Counted from the first letter of the stretch, positions 10,700 to 20,659 are shown. The stretch: 64,000 nt of DNA from Asparagopsis taxiformis (GCA_030407315.1 JALQPE010002342.1:62001-126000); one strand, 5' to 3'. The notes: generated by a model not told the origin, from the letters alone. Translations and numbers: made by a program.

Positions 10700-13048
10700 C
10701 TAGAACGGGAATCGAACTTCTCGAAAGTCTTCAATGCTTCCATTGATTCCCCTGCGATACGGCGTTGCGTTGTGTTGATTCGCATAGACATGCAGCATAA
10801 GATCATCTTGCGAGCTCATAATTCTTGATCGCGCCAACCTCGAGTCAAACGCTGCCGGGCCTGCACTACTGGCCGCACCGTCTTTACCATGCTCATCGCT
10901 CGCCCCATGAAGCCCGGAGAAGGAGAACGGCCCACCTTCAGCAGACAGGTCGTCACCGATGGCACCAAGTTCCAACGATGCTCCACGTGCACCCATTAAA
11001 GAGCTGGAAGGTGGCAAAAACTCCATACTGAAATCTCGGTTGCGCAACGGGTTGCCAAAGTCGATACTCATGTCGCGTCGCAAACCGCTTTCAATCGATG
11101 CCTCTCTCGAACCAAACTTGCGCGACGGCATCATGTCCATCGAAAAGTCACTGCGCGGTAATCGCATACCCGTGTCAATGGACATGTCTCGCTTCATGTT
11201 GTGCTGACTCTTTCTAAACTCCATAGAGCTCTCGCGCGAAGCGAGTGCACCGGTGGAGCGAAGAAAGCTGAACGACTGGCTGAGGGAACTTGGCACGCGT
11301 GCACCGGGCATGCGCAACTGATCCAGACCTTGTGACAGCGGCTGAGTCATCATAGAGGAATTGGCAAGACTGGGTGTGCCTTTATCGGCGCTGTTTAGCA
11401 CGCTATCGATGTGATCAGCGCGTTCCTTGATGGCATTTCGACCTCTATCGCCGCCTTCAACACCTTGTGCGGGTGCCTGAAGAATGTCACCATGCGCCTG
11501 CGGCGCTGACAACGAGATGCCATCGGCGCAGTCAGTTACGTCCATGTCGCGTGGCAAGTTCATTAGTACTGTGGAGCCGGAATACTGTGGTTGGGAGGAT
11601 GTGGGCGTTGCAGCAGTCGCGTCTCGCGATACTTCCGGATTAATTCTTGTCTCTGCCAGAGCGTCCGTGGTTGCGTCCAAGTCAAAGTCGGGACGCGTTG
11701 TTGGTGAAAATGTGCTTGTTGGTGTGGTGGGTTTCTTAGCGGACACACTATTCGGGCGTTGACCTTGGACGCCCTGTGTGCTGCGCTGCTGCTCCATAAT
11801 GAGCGTCATAGACTTCATCTGCTGGAAGAAGTTGTGCTGTTCAGGGGTCATTTGGCCAGACCCCACATTTTTACTGGAATGATCTGGCGGTTGCGGAATG
11901 GGGAACTTCTTAGCTTCCTGCGCTTGCACATCAGCGGCAGCATCTTTGGCAATTGGAAAGACGGTTTCTTCCTGAAAAGTTTGCTGTTGCTGCTGTTGCT
12001 GGGGCGGCGGTGGCGGCATGGGCTGACTAGACTGTTCATTTGCGTGCGGAGGATCTTGGGAAGCGCGCTGGGCACGAAACTGGGCACGTGCCTGTGCCTG
12101 AGCATTTGCAACTGCAAGCTGTGCCTGTGCACGGGCGGTGCGTTCATCGGAGGGCATGAAATAGTTGTGACGAGGAAAAGCAAAGGTTTCATCGAGATGT
12201 GTAGCGGGGTCCTTGGCAACGGGTTGTGAAAGTTGTGCATGTGTAGGGCCCCTTGCAGACGGGGACGGATTGGGAGAAGTATGTGGTGTTTGCGGGACTG
12301 GAGTCGATTTGTGCTCCTTTGCGGCTTGGGACAATGGCATACTCGGCGAGTGCATCTGCGGATGAGACGAGGTCGGCAACAACTGTCGAGCGGGTTGCTG
12401 CTGCTGTTGCTGCTGGACACGAAACTGGGCATGTTCTTGGGGCTGTGTCTGCACATGGGCGTGTGCCTGGGCCTCTGCGTGCACTTGTGCGGCGTGTGCC
12501 TGGGCGGCCTGCACGTGGGCGGCTTGCTGGGCGCGGAGATGAGCGTTTTGAGAGGGGACGGGCACTTGGGGGAAGACGGTACCGACGCTACCAAAGAGCA
12601 TGAGGTCCGGGGAGAGCTGCTCGACGCCAAAGCCCTGAAAGCCGGCTATGTGCACGGGGTGGCCGTTGCAGTCGATGGCAAAGCCGGGCTGGAGGAGGAG
12701 GGGCTGGGTGCGAACGGGCGGGGGTGCATTTGCACCGACGGGGAGGATCTTTCTATGCACGGTGTACCGAGTGGCGCGGTCTTGACCGGTGTATCGTTCG
12801 CAATGTGGATGCTTGCGGAGGTAGTCGTCGAGATTTTTCTGAAGCGGGGCGGCATTTCCGGCGATTTTGCGCCCCTGCAATCTGTTCCAGATGGTGACAC
12901 GCTTTTGATCGGGGTCGGCGCGCGAGGCGGAGGCGGGCGTCGGGGGCGCAGTGGTCGGGGTCGAAGCGACGGGAGGCATGGGGTTGGGGAGACGTGTGGA
13001 TTGTGGGGAAGTTGTGGGTTGGGCATCCTGCGCTACACCACCCGGCAT
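10700..13048 (-). CDS. Gln/Ala/Pro-rich protein with N-terminal conserved block and C-terminal Ser repeat
   Basis: I do not recognise the family with certainty. Residues 48-90 form the only compact, ordered-looking block ([20 protein letters not shown], then a [11 protein letters not shown] segment). The next 350 residues are low-complexity, with Gln runs and alternating Ala-Gln/His stretches. The C-terminal third has about seven copies of a short motif, S-[M/I/L]-[D/E], in contexts such as RDMSIDFG and RDFSMEF, spaced 12-16 residues apart (about 10957-11235 on the minus strand). Arg usually sits a few residues before the Ser, as in sites for basophilic kinases. Composition suggests a nuclear regulator or RNA-associated protein; that is inference. 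The ATG at 13048 is the first in frame. The frame is intact for 782 residues. Confidence 0.75.
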   Translation of the reverse strand: MPGGVAQDAQPTTSPQSTRLPNPMPPVASTPTTAPPTPASASRADPDQKRVTIWNRLQGRKIAGNAAPLQKNLDDYLRKHPHCERYTGQDRATRYTVHRKILPVGANAPPPVRTQPLLLQPGFAIDCNGHPVHIAGFQGFGVEQLSPDLMLFGSVGTVFPQVPVPSQNAHLRAQQAAHVQAAQAHAAQVHAEAQAHAHVQTQPQEHAQFRVQQQQQQQPARQLLPTSSHPQMHSPSMPLSQAAKEHKSTPVPQTPHTSPNPSPSARGPTHAQLSQPVAKDPATHLDETFAFPRHNYFMPSDERTARAQAQLAVANAQAQARAQFRAQRASQDPPHANEQSSQPMPPPPPQQQQQQQTFQEETVFPIAKDAAADVQAQEAKKFPIPQPPDHSSKNVGSGQMTPEQHNFFQQMKSMTLIMEQQRSTQGVQGQRPNSVSAKKPTTPTSTFSPTTRPDFDLDATTDALAETRINPEVSRDATAATPTSSQPQYSGSTVLMNLPRDMDVTDCADGISLSAPQAHGDILQAPAQGVEGGDRGRNAIKERADHIDSVLNSADKGTPSLANSSMMTQPLSQGLDQLRMPGARVPSSLSQSFSFLRSTGALASRESSMEFRKSQHNMKRDMSIDTGMRLPRSDFSMDMMPSRKFGSREASIESGLRRDMSIDFGNPLRNRDFSMEFLPPSSSLMGARGASLELGAIGDDLSAEGGPFSFSGLHGASDEHGKDGAASSAGPAAFDSRLARSRIMSSQDDLMLHVYANQHNATPYRRGINGSIEDFREVRFPF

Positions 13049-13247
13049 AATGAAATGATGGATGGTGAATGTGAGCGGAGAAGTGAATGGGGGTTGGGTT
13101 GAGCGCGACGCGGATGCGATGCCAAGCCAAGCAACGCTTCAAGTGTGAGCTGGTCGGGACGGCAAGGTCATGACGCTGCGCAATGATGATATCATACATA
13201 TATTTTATTGGCAATTTCTAGTGTAAAAAGTAAACTTCCAGCAAAAT

Positions 13248-14306
13248 TCAATCATCACCGCGCGCTCTTCTCCCAAACGTCAGGAAACTTGTATGTCCCT
13301 TCATACTTGAGAACGGTCTCGATCTCAGCGCCATGTCTGCCCTCACCACTCGCCCATCATGTCTCCCACTTTGCGCCACCTCCACTCGTTCTCTGCCAGC
13401 AGTACGCGACAATCTTTTTAAATCCTTTTCACTTACTCTCCTCCGTTTCCTCGCGCTACTCCCATCGAGCTCGCACTCCATCTCATCAAACCCGGGCGTA
13501 CCCTCGATAAGCTCTCTCGTCTCGTATGTTTTCATCGGCGCCGTCACGGTCCGAACCGAGTGAAACCCGCCACGCCGCAGCATTTCACAGCTCTTCTGCA
13601 CCTGTTCCACACACGGCGAGAAGCAACAAACAACACCATTGGGCTTGAGCACGCGCGCAACCTCGGCGCCCATCAGATACGGCGCGGGCAGATCCAGAAA
13701 CACCGCGTCGACACTTTGCGACGGCACATCCACAAAACCCTCCTTGAGCACATCGGCCACTGTGACCGATACAACGTCCGAAATACCCAGTCGTTCAAAG
13801 TCGACGCGCGCAGCCGCCGCTCGCTTGGCGTGAAATTCAAAGCTGCAAACGCGCCCGCTCGGCGCCACCACGCTCGCAAACCACGCAGACGCAGAGCCCG
13901 AGCCGGTGCCGCTTTCCACCAGCACGCTGCCCGGGCGCAGATCGAGATAGAGCGCTATGATGCACACGTCGTGTGGATACACAATCTGCGTGCGATGGTG
14001 CATCGCCATGGACCATAGCGACGGGTTGGGACGCAGTGCGTGGACAAAACCGGCGCATTGTTGGGCGCTCGATGGCTTGATTTTGGAATGCCAACGGCGT
14101 CCGATTGGTCGTGATACAAGATCGTTGTGCGCGAAATGGCCATATCGATTGTCCAGATATTTGTTTGCTTGAATGGTCACACTTGTTAGTGAGGTGTAGC
14201 GCTCTTGCACGATGACGAGGTCGCCTTCCTTGCAGACATTTGCACTTTGGTCTGGCGCATTATCGTTTTGCGCGCAGTTTGATGCACGCGCACAAAGGAG
14301 AGTCAT
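13248..14306 (-). CDS. TRM61: tRNA (adenine58-N1)-methyltransferase catalytic subunit
   Basis: Trm61 (TRMT61A/Gcd14) methylates A58 in the T-loop of tRNAs, in complex with the non-catalytic Trm6. The SAM-binding motif ESGTGSGSAS is at residues 131-140, and the catalytic-loop motif FLDLPAP at 203-209. The family motif HHRTQIVYPHD precedes them, and FSPCVEQVQ follows. The last residues (SFLTFGRR) match the typical Trm61 ending. Length is 352 residues, slightly longer than yeast or human catalytic subunits because of an insert near residues 280-330. It is divergent from cystathionine gamma-synthase, with a 238-bp shared promoter. The Trm6 partner is not in the window. Confidence 0.93.
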   Translation of the reverse strand: MTLLCARASNCAQNDNAPDQSANVCKEGDLVIVQERYTSLTSVTIQANKYLDNRYGHFAHNDLVSRPIGRRWHSKIKPSSAQQCAGFVHALRPNPSLWSMAMHHRTQIVYPHDVCIIALYLDLRPGSVLVESGTGSGSASAWFASVVAPSGRVCSFEFHAKRAAAARVDFERLGISDVVSVTVADVLKEGFVDVPSQSVDAVFLDLPAPYLMGAEVARVLKPNGVVCCFSPCVEQVQKSCEMLRRGGFHSVRTVTAPMKTYETRELIEGTPGFDEMECELDGSSARKRRRVSEKDLKRLSRTAGRERVEVAQSGRHDGRVVRADMALRSRPFSSMKGHTSFLTFGRRARGDD

Positions 14307-14381
14307 GCTCGACCGTCGACGCTGTGCAACAACTCAATCTGGTTGGACGTGCGACTCGCACAGCTTCCGTCCCGCCGGATC

Positions 14382-14388
14382 TATAAAG
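14382..14388 (+). promoter_or_regulatory. TATA box of the cystathionine gamma-synthase gene
   Basis: The heptamer TATAAAG lies about 160 bp upstream of the ATG at 14545, in the 238-bp gap shared with TRM61. A start site some 30 bp downstream would give a 5' leader of about 130 nt. No functional evidence. Confidence 0.5.
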
Positions 14389-14544
14389 ATATTTTAATGA
14401 CAGACTGTCGTTGCAAACGGCCGCTACAGTAGTCAACTCGCTAAAGGGCCAATCGTGTACGCACTCGGCACATGAGCACCCGCACGTTGATCTGCATCTC
14501 GTTTCAACTGCTGCCCAACAATCTCGCTTCTCGCACCACCAACA

Positions 14545-16080
14545 ATGTCTCCTCTCTTCGCCTTTTCCGTCATCGTGAGCACGCCTCCGCGTAGTAATCG
14601 CGGCTGGACGCGTGGCATGCCTCCACCTAACCGTCCCGTCTCAACTATTCCAACCTTGTATACAACACGAGCCACTCTGCACGAACCCTCTCTGTCCAAA
14701 CCACCGTCAGTACCAACTGCTGCTTCCCCTGATGACCAAACTGTTTCTTCGTACGTTACCGATCCCCCGGAAACCACCCCATCGCCCCCGTGCCTCTTCA
14801 ACACCCTAGAATCTGCTGACGACAACCCGGACGGCACCCGTTCCCGCCGTCAACTCATTGCAAATGCTCGTGAACAAACTGTGTCTGTTCATGGAGGCGA
14901 ACGTGTCAAGTCTTCCAAGCAGACCCGCGCCATCTTTGACGCAATTCAAACCCCCTTGGTGCAGAGCTCGACCTTCACCTTCCGTTCCACTCGCGACTGT
15001 ATCGAGTACAACAGAGGCAACTATGACTCGTTCGAATACGGTCGATACGGTAATCCTACCACACGCGTCGTGGAAGAGAAGATTATGGCACTCGAAAGAG
15101 CAGAAGATTGTCTACTATCCTCCTCCGGAATGAATGCAGTCACAACAATGCTCATGGCTCTTGTTCCAGAGAATGGACACATCGTTGTCACAACAGATTG
15201 CTACAGACGCACACGACAGTTTGTAAACACCCTTTTGCGTAAAATGGGCATCACAGCATCCGTCATTGATCCAGCAGACGTAGATGGTCTAGAAGCAATT
15301 CTACAAACAAAAGGCGCTGATATGTACTTTTCAGAATCGCCAACCAACCCTATGATTCGTGTCGTGGACGTCCCACGCATCGCAGCATTGTGTCGTAAAT
15401 ACAACACAGTTTCGGTCATCGACACGACATTCGCCACACCGGTCAATCTACGCCCGGTAGATTTCGGAGCCGATCTGGTATTACATTCCGCCACCAAGTA
15501 CCTCGCCGGCCATCAAGACGTGATGGCCGGTGCCCTGGCAGGTCGTGCCGATCTGATTGCGTCGGTACGCAAACTGCACGGCGTCCTCGGCGGTGTTGTG
15601 GACCCGCATGCAGCCTACTTGATCAATCGTGGACTCAAGACACTCGGCGTGCGTATGGAAGCGCACAATCGTAATGCAGCTAATATTGCGCGATTCCTGT
15701 CCACGCATCCCAAGATTTCAAAAGTGCACTACCCCACGCTCGAGTCGCATACAGACTTTAAGGTCGCATCCGCTCTGTTCGAAAAAGGCTTTGGTGGCGT
15801 GCTGTCATTTGATATTCGCGGCGACGGCGATAAATGGTCGCGTGAAACTTTCCAAGCTACTGGTCGTTTTGTTGACGCACTGCGAATCCCGTATATTGGC
15901 CCCTCGCTCGGCGGTTGCGAAAGTCTCATCGAGCAGGTTTGCATCATGGGATACTTTGATCAGCCGCTGCACGAGAGGAAGAGATTGGGAATTCATAATG
16001 GCCTCATTCGATTCGCTGCTGGTATTGAGGATACCAATGACCTTATTGATGATATCGAAGCTGCGTTACAGGTTGTGTGA
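14545..16080 (+). CDS. CGS1: Cystathionine gamma-synthase, plastid
   Basis: The enzyme joins cysteine to an activated homoserine to give cystathionine, the committed step of methionine synthesis. The PLP-dependent Cys/Met-metabolism domain covers residues about 130-511. The PLP lysine is Lys318 in HSATKYLAGH. Other family segments include SSGMNAVTTML, SESPTNPM and GPSLGGCESL. The first 60 residues are a basic, hydroxylated transit peptide with Phe5 and Phe7; residues 60-100 are Pro-rich. The plant CGS1 mRNA-autoregulation (MTO1) element is not evident. Close resemblance to plant CGS rather than to cystathionine gamma-lyase supports the assignment. The reading frame is intact. Confidence 0.95.
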   Translation: MSPLFAFSVIVSTPPRSNRGWTRGMPPPNRPVSTIPTLYTTRATLHEPSLSKPPSVPTAASPDDQTVSSYVTDPPETTPSPPCLFNTLESADDNPDGTRSRRQLIANAREQTVSVHGGERVKSSKQTRAIFDAIQTPLVQSSTFTFRSTRDCIEYNRGNYDSFEYGRYGNPTTRVVEEKIMALERAEDCLLSSSGMNAVTTMLMALVPENGHIVVTTDCYRRTRQFVNTLLRKMGITASVIDPADVDGLEAILQTKGADMYFSESPTNPMIRVVDVPRIAALCRKYNTVSVIDTTFATPVNLRPVDFGADLVLHSATKYLAGHQDVMAGALAGRADLIASVRKLHGVLGGVVDPHAAYLINRGLKTLGVRMEAHNRNAANIARFLSTHPKISKVHYPTLESHTDFKVASALFEKGFGGVLSFDIRGDGDKWSRETFQATGRFVDALRIPYIGPSLGGCESLIEQVCIMGYFDQPLHERKRLGIHNGLIRFAAGIEDTNDLIDDIEAALQVV

Positions 16081-16434
16081 TGGCAGAAGATGATTATAAA
16101 GAGTAGACTGATGTTTGTGTTGATTCGTTTTGCCATCGATGGTACCATGTGCGTGCCGCTGTAATGTAGCTCATCCCCCGTCCATCATGTCTTGCCAAGT
16201 ATCTTGCCGCTGGCGCAGCCTAAATTTGTGGAAGCATGTAAACAACACGCATGCACTTTCCAGCCAACTAGCAACTGCGCTCACATTCTGACGTAACACA
16301 TTCTACGACATCAGAGCGTCACATGCAGCCATACAACCGACTGACTGACTACCTTACTATCGTCCATATCGCACAAATTAATAATTTACAAACTCCCGCC
16401 AAAACTAATCCGCCCGTGCATCCCACACACGCGC
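16081..16434. other. Intergenic between CGS1 and the SNM1-like gene
   Basis: This 354-bp stretch holds the CGS1 3' end and the promoter of the downstream gene on the same strand. I see no further gene or clear TATA box. Confidence 0.5.
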
Positions 16435-17709
16435 ATGAAGACCTCCCAACTTCCCTTCTCCGTCGACATCTTCCCGCCGCATGCAGATCGCACATCCAGA
16501 CCGCTCGCCTATTTTCTCTCGCACGCGCATCGCGACCATCTCGTCGGGCTCGATGAAACGACGCGACACCGCGTCTACGCGACCTATCACACCTCGTTAC
16601 TCGCGGCACACAGGACGCGTTGTCCATGCGCGACCTTCTTCCCGTTGCCGTACAACAAACGTATCGCGATTCGCAACGCTGTTCTCCACGTCACTTTGCT
16701 CCCGGTTTCGCACTGTCCTGGCGCGTGCATGTTCCTGTTCGAAGGGCCATTCGGAACCGTGCTGCATACCGGTGACTTTCGCGTCGACGATCGTGTGCTT
16801 CGATCGCTGCATATCTTGCCCCCCATTGACTTGCTACTTCTCGACGTGACGTACTGCCATCCAGACTTTGACTTTCCACCCGCCGATCAGGCGCGTCATG
16901 ATATCGTACAGCGTTGTTTGCGCGCGAGAGAGCGCGATTGGTTTGTATTCATAGGTACAGATTTGTTAGGAAAGGAGGATTTATTACTATCGATATCTAT
17001 CGCGACAGGCGAACGTATCATTGTAGAACCGCAACGATATCAACAACTTGAACTTGTATATACTGATTTAGCAGCGCGTCATTTTTGTACTCAGTCGTCA
17101 AACAAGCCGGCCATTTTTATAGTTGCACACTGGCAATTAACTATACACCCGTTAGTACGTCGTCTACAAGAGCACAACATTGCCATGTTGAGAATTCTAC
17201 CATCCGCACATCACAAAAGCGATGCAGACGTTGTACACATTCCATACTCGTCGCATTCATCCTTTGCCGAACTGCGCGAGTTTGTGCGTCAACTACGACC
17301 ACAAAGGATACAAGCGACAGCGCAGACGAGCGTGTACAGCGCCAAGGACGGGCGCAACAGGGACGGCGCCTTTTGGTTTGGCCATCTGTTGTGCAGCGGG
17401 TCGGTGCGGCGTGTTTCCAGCGCACCGGCGGCGCGGCGGGTGCAGCCTGAGGCAATTCGTGCGTTTATGACACGCGAGAGCAGGGCGACGGGCGCGACGA
17501 TGCGGTCGCAAGACTCTTGTGCACCCAAAGCGGTCGCGATTAGTGCAGTCTGCATGCGGTATACAGGCCAGCGTCTGGACAACAATGATGACGTTTTGTA
17601 CTACGGACTCGTGGACGCGGATGGGACAGCTGTGCCGGACGACGACGTGGGCGAGGAGGAGGGAGGACTGGACGGGCGCTTGCGCTGGCGACAAAGTGTA
17701 TGGTATTGA
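16435..17709 (+). CDS. SNM1/Apollo-type DNA repair nuclease
   Basis: This is a metallo-beta-lactamase/beta-CASP nuclease of the SNM1 (DCLRE1) family, which trims DNA at interstrand crosslinks and telomeres. The metal-binding motif HAHRDH is at residues 30-35, HCPG at 93-96 and TGDFR at 113-117. The C-terminal beta-CASP element HIPYSSHSSFAELREFV matches Apollo (DCLRE1B), as does the overall 424-residue size. Residues 290-424 are less conserved and lack recognisable partner motifs. The gene ends 4 bp from the stop of the RRM gene on the opposite strand. Nuclear role is inferred from the family. Confidence 0.9.
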   Translation: MKTSQLPFSVDIFPPHADRTSRPLAYFLSHAHRDHLVGLDETTRHRVYATYHTSLLAAHRTRCPCATFFPLPYNKRIAIRNAVLHVTLLPVSHCPGACMFLFEGPFGTVLHTGDFRVDDRVLRSLHILPPIDLLLLDVTYCHPDFDFPPADQARHDIVQRCLRARERDWFVFIGTDLLGKEDLLLSISIATGERIIVEPQRYQQLELVYTDLAARHFCTQSSNKPAIFIVAHWQLTIHPLVRRLQEHNIAMLRILPSAHHKSDADVVHIPYSSHSSFAELREFVRQLRPQRIQATAQTSVYSAKDGRNRDGAFWFGHLLCSGSVRRVSSAPAARRVQPEAIRAFMTRESRATGATMRSQDSCAPKAVAISAVCMRYTGQRLDNNDDVLYYGLVDADGTAVPDDDVGEEEGGLDGRLRWRQSVWY

Positions 17710-17713
17710 ATGA

Positions 17714-18061
17714 CTAGGGAGTGACATGTTGTTGTTGCTGGTGGTCATTGTGCGAATCCCAAACGGCACGCCCACGTCGGAGTGCTTTTACAGACGCGAG
17801 ACAAGCTTCAATGCGCGAAGAAAAGAGCTCTGCGTCATGTAGATTATCGAGCGCCTGTGCGGCATCTTCGGCATGTTGAAATGTGACATAGGCAAAGCCG
17901 CGGTGCTGGCCAGTGGCGGCGTCTAGAGGCACGTGAACAGACTGTAAGAGGCCGTATGGAATGCACAATGCTTCCACGACTTGCTGCGGGGGTAGCGAGT
18001 CGGCTGTGACTGGAAACGGCGGTAGACGAGTGAGGTGTAACGTTTGGTCGTCAGTCTTCAT
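17714..18061 (-). CDS. Small single-RRM protein, cyclophilin E-like RRM
   Basis: A 115-residue protein that is almost entirely one RNA-recognition motif. RNP2 is LHLTRL (residues 8-13) and RNP1 is HRGFAYVTF (53-61). The pattern IPYGLLQSVHVPLD, then AEDAAQALDNL and AELF, resembles the RRM of spliceosomal cyclophilin PPIE, including the RAVWD motif after the fold (residues 99-103). No peptidyl-prolyl isomerase domain follows; the tail is a short Gln-rich end. It may be a free-standing PPIE-type RRM protein acting in splicing. The ATG at 18061 is used; the frame is open upstream only to a TTG. Tail to tail with the nuclease gene. Confidence 0.85.
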   Translation of the reverse strand: MKTDDQTLHLTRLPPFPVTADSLPPQQVVEALCIPYGLLQSVHVPLDAATGQHRGFAYVTFQHAEDAAQALDNLHDAELFSSRIEACLASVKALRRGRAVWDSHNDHQQQQHVTP

Positions 18062-18799
18062 GGAGACGAACGAGCGCAATTACAGCTTGCGACAGAGTTG
18101 AGTTGGCAGCGGCGACGACGGGATACAAAATGAGCGTAAAGGCGCGAGCTGGTTTTGGACGGATGTTTAACGCGAGAAGATGAAGACGGTGTGTCGCGAC
18201 GGCAAAACCAACGTAATGACAGTTACGGCTGGCGTGAGATTGCTGAGGCGAGACGGTTGTATGTGGTGTGTGCGCGCAGAGGCGAGCAGCGGGTGTCACA
18301 TAGACTGACGACGTACGTAGTGGCGTGTGATAGCAGATACGTGATTGGAGTTTGCAGCAATTACAATGTTGACGCGGCAAATGCTGGTAGGCACGTTCAC
18401 TTTTGGTCCGTCAAGTCGCCGATGCATTGACGTTGTTTGTGGCGCTAATTTGCAGCGAGAATCAATTGTGACTTGCGTGCGATTTCCTCTTCGACACATG
18501 CCGCTGCCGTGCGCTGTGCTACGCTGCGCAACTCGGCGTCACGCTGTAAATTGATCATGGACACTTGCTGCGATTTCATAGGCAATTCTGTCCAGTCTTT
18601 TGCATGGAACACTGCAGCGTCGCGCGTCGAACGGGAGCAATTCGACTTGCTTTGCCTCACGCCACCAACAACAACAACAGCATCGGCAGTGTCCAAATTT
18701 CCGTCCGTCCCTTGCGCGCTTTCGTCGGCGACCGTAAAAATTTAATTGAAACCACACTACGATGATTGTCAGTCGACTACTCAGCGGCCACGCATCACC
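18062..18799. other. Intergenic; contains an ATG-less open frame
   Basis: No firm gene. A minus-strand frame from about 18741 down to 18445 reads like protein (acidic/Gln-rich, ending ARKSQLILAAN) but has no ATG before its midpoint. It would need an upstream exon or is spurious. The stretch also serves as promoter for the RRM gene and the orphan at 18800. Confidence 0.35.
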
Positions 18800-19270
18800 A
18801 TGCAAGCCGACCTTGAATATGTCGCACATAAACTGCCGCTCAAATGCGTGCATCAACAACAACAACAACAACGCCAAACGCTCGTCGAATGCCTCGCAAT
18901 GGGCGTCATCATTTCGCGATACATGGACGCTCGCTATAGCGAAGGCGCACTCGTTCGATTTATCATAGAGTCACTACAGTTTATGCGTCTAGTATACACG
19001 TCCGATAGTACCTTTCCCGATATCACTCCATGGAATGTGATCACATTTTCGCACGAGGACAATCGAACCATTGGCGCACTGCTGTCCACATTCCGCTGCT
19101 GGCCTGCGTGTCGCGCCCATGTCGATGCCGATGTGCAGCATGCTCACACGCTCGCCCACGACGAGTTGCACTCTTGTGGAAGCTGTGTACCCGTGCATGC
19201 ATCGCGTGTTTGCTGCGCCGAGAACGATTTGTTGTACGTTGGCGATGTGATGCTAGTGGAATGTGTCTGA
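18800..19270 (+). CDS. Orphan protein, 156 residues
   Basis: Not recognised. The ATG at 18800 opens a frame of 156 codons. It has an amphipathic N-terminal part (MQADLEYVAHKLPL), a run of six glutamines near residue 23 and a helical segment around residues 30-65. A Cys/His-rich C-terminal half (DELHSCGSCVPVHASRVCC) could bind metal. No signal peptide or membrane segment. The frame is open upstream to a TTG at 18746. The length and the CAA-coded Gln run fit a real gene, but there is no homology support from inspection. Confidence 0.45.
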   Translation: MQADLEYVAHKLPLKCVHQQQQQQRQTLVECLAMGVIISRYMDARYSEGALVRFIIESLQFMRLVYTSDSTFPDITPWNVITFSHEDNRTIGALLSTFRCWPACRAHVDADVQHAHTLAHDELHSCGSCVPVHASRVCCAENDLLYVGDVMLVECV

Positions 19271-19657
19271 TGGACTGCCAGGCTGGTTGGTCGCTGTGTG
19301 TAACTGCGTGTGCGATGTGCTGTTACGTCATGAAATTGTTTACAAAATGGCTGAGAGATGAGGGAGTGTTGCGCTCTGCCCAAATGGAATGGAAACGGGG
19401 GCGACGCTGCTTTGACAGCTTGAGCGCGGAAATAAGCTCGTACCAACAGGTTCTAACAGAGAGGGATAGAGAAATTGCGACTTGACCATAGTTGTTTACC
19501 ATGACATCTTGTGCGGTGCTTGGTGTAGTTGAAGGAAGAATGTTAATGATGAGGGGGAACTGTATGTGCAATCGAAGCGCGAGGTACTTTTCGTATGTAC
19601 AGAGTAGGGCGCTAGTCGAAAAGCCAACGGAGCTGCGACTAAATTGTACAACGAACA

Positions 19658-20539
19658 CTACTGCTGCTGTTGCTGCGATTGAGTAGACTTTGCACTTTCA
19701 GTAAACGTCTTGATAACGCGTTCCAATCTCTGAATCGTTTTTTCATATTCATCGGCCACAGCGACGAGACGATCATTCTCCACTTGCATCGACTCGATCT
19801 TACGCTCCAACTGCACCGCCTGCTGCACTCTGCGCAGACGACATCTTTCAGCCGATTCTCTATTACGCAGACGGCGCAAAATTCTGCGCTCCGACTCTGT
19901 GAGCTTTGCATCCTTGCGACGCCCCTCTCGGATAGCCTTTTCGCGTCTCTCGAGGATGGACTTTGCGGAGGGCGGCATGACAACGGTGGACAGTTCCGAC
20001 TTGGGTTTCTTGGGCGGCGAAGGCGACGACGGCGATTGTTCGGTGGTAGTCTGCACGGGGCGCAATGGAGCGCCGGGGTAGTCGAGCAGTGTGCGCGGCT
20101 GTGGCTGCTCCATGGCGTGGTAGGAGCGTTTTGCAGAAGCGGATGTAGAGCCCCAGGTGGGCGTTGTAGCAGACTGATAGGTTGCGTCTGTGTAGAGCTG
20201 CGACGACGACGAGGATTGTGTGGGGGTGTGCGAGTGCACGGTGGCCACGACAGCTGCTGCGGCAGCAGCTGCGGCGGCGGCCACTTGCTGCGGCTGAGTT
20301 GTCGGCGATGAGGTCGAAACGACAGGCTGCATGGGCTTCTTCGGGTATTGGAGGAGATTGAAAGCGGCGAGATCGTCTTGGACACCGCGTGGAGAGGGGG
20401 CGAAAGACGGCGGCGGGGCTATGTTGTACGGCGGCTGTGGTTGTGGTTGTGGTTGTGGGGGCGCGATGATGTGATGATGATTCTGTTGAGAACGAACGGA
20501 TTCTGTAGCGGCGAGGATCTCATCGAGGATGTCTGTCAT
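19658..20539 (-). CDS. bZIP transcription factor
   Basis: A 293-residue DNA-binding protein. The basic region follows the bZIP rule N-X7-R exactly: Asn226 and Arg234 in NRESAERCR. The first zipper residue is ten positions on (Leu244), with heptads at Met251, Leu258, Tyr265 and Leu272. The preceding linker (KSILERREKAIREGRRKDAK) is basic and may add a nuclear signal. The N-terminal 190 residues are Gln/Ala/Pro/Ser-rich, as in activation domains, with a run of about ten alanines. The protein ends in five glutamines. The ATG at 20539 was chosen because upstream in-frame codons come from a CA repeat and lack an ATG. Target genes cannot be inferred. Confidence 0.92.
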   Translation of the reverse strand: MTDILDEILAATESVRSQQNHHHIIAPPQPQPQPQPPYNIAPPPSFAPSPRGVQDDLAAFNLLQYPKKPMQPVVSTSSPTTQPQQVAAAAAAAAAAVVATVHSHTPTQSSSSSQLYTDATYQSATTPTWGSTSASAKRSYHAMEQPQPRTLLDYPGAPLRPVQTTTEQSPSSPSPPKKPKSELSTVVMPPSAKSILERREKAIREGRRKDAKLTESERRILRRLRNRESAERCRLRRVQQAVQLERKIESMQVENDRLVAVADEYEKTIQRLERVIKTFTESAKSTQSQQQQQ

Positions 20540-20541
20540 GA

Positions 20542-20565
20542 TGTGTGTGTGTGTGTGTGTGTGTG
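20542..20565. repeat. (TG)12 microsatellite beside the bZIP start codon
   Basis: Twelve TG units end two bases from the bZIP ATG complement. On the mRNA this is a (CA)n tract directly before the start codon. Confidence 0.9.
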
Positions 20566-20600
20566 AGTGTGGATAGTTTGTCGGTGAGGATGGTAGTGGG

Positions 20601-20630
20601 TGCGATGCGATGCGATGCGATACGATACGA
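20601..20630. repeat. Pentanucleotide array (TGCGA)4(TACGA)2
   Basis: Six consecutive 5-bp units in the bZIP leader or promoter region, with one base variant in the last two. Confidence 0.9.
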
Positions 20631-20659
20631 TGCGTTGCGTCGGGTGGTGGGCGAGTGAA

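Noticed and set aside
10700..10722. tRNA T-arm-like string on the minus strand (GTTCGATTCCC)
   Set aside because: It is the coding end of the Q-rich gene; no acceptor, D or anticodon arms fit around it.
12233..13102. 289-codon plus-strand frame
   Set aside because: It is antisense to the Q/A/P-rich gene and arises from its biased composition; Gly/Arg/Cys-rich with no domain.
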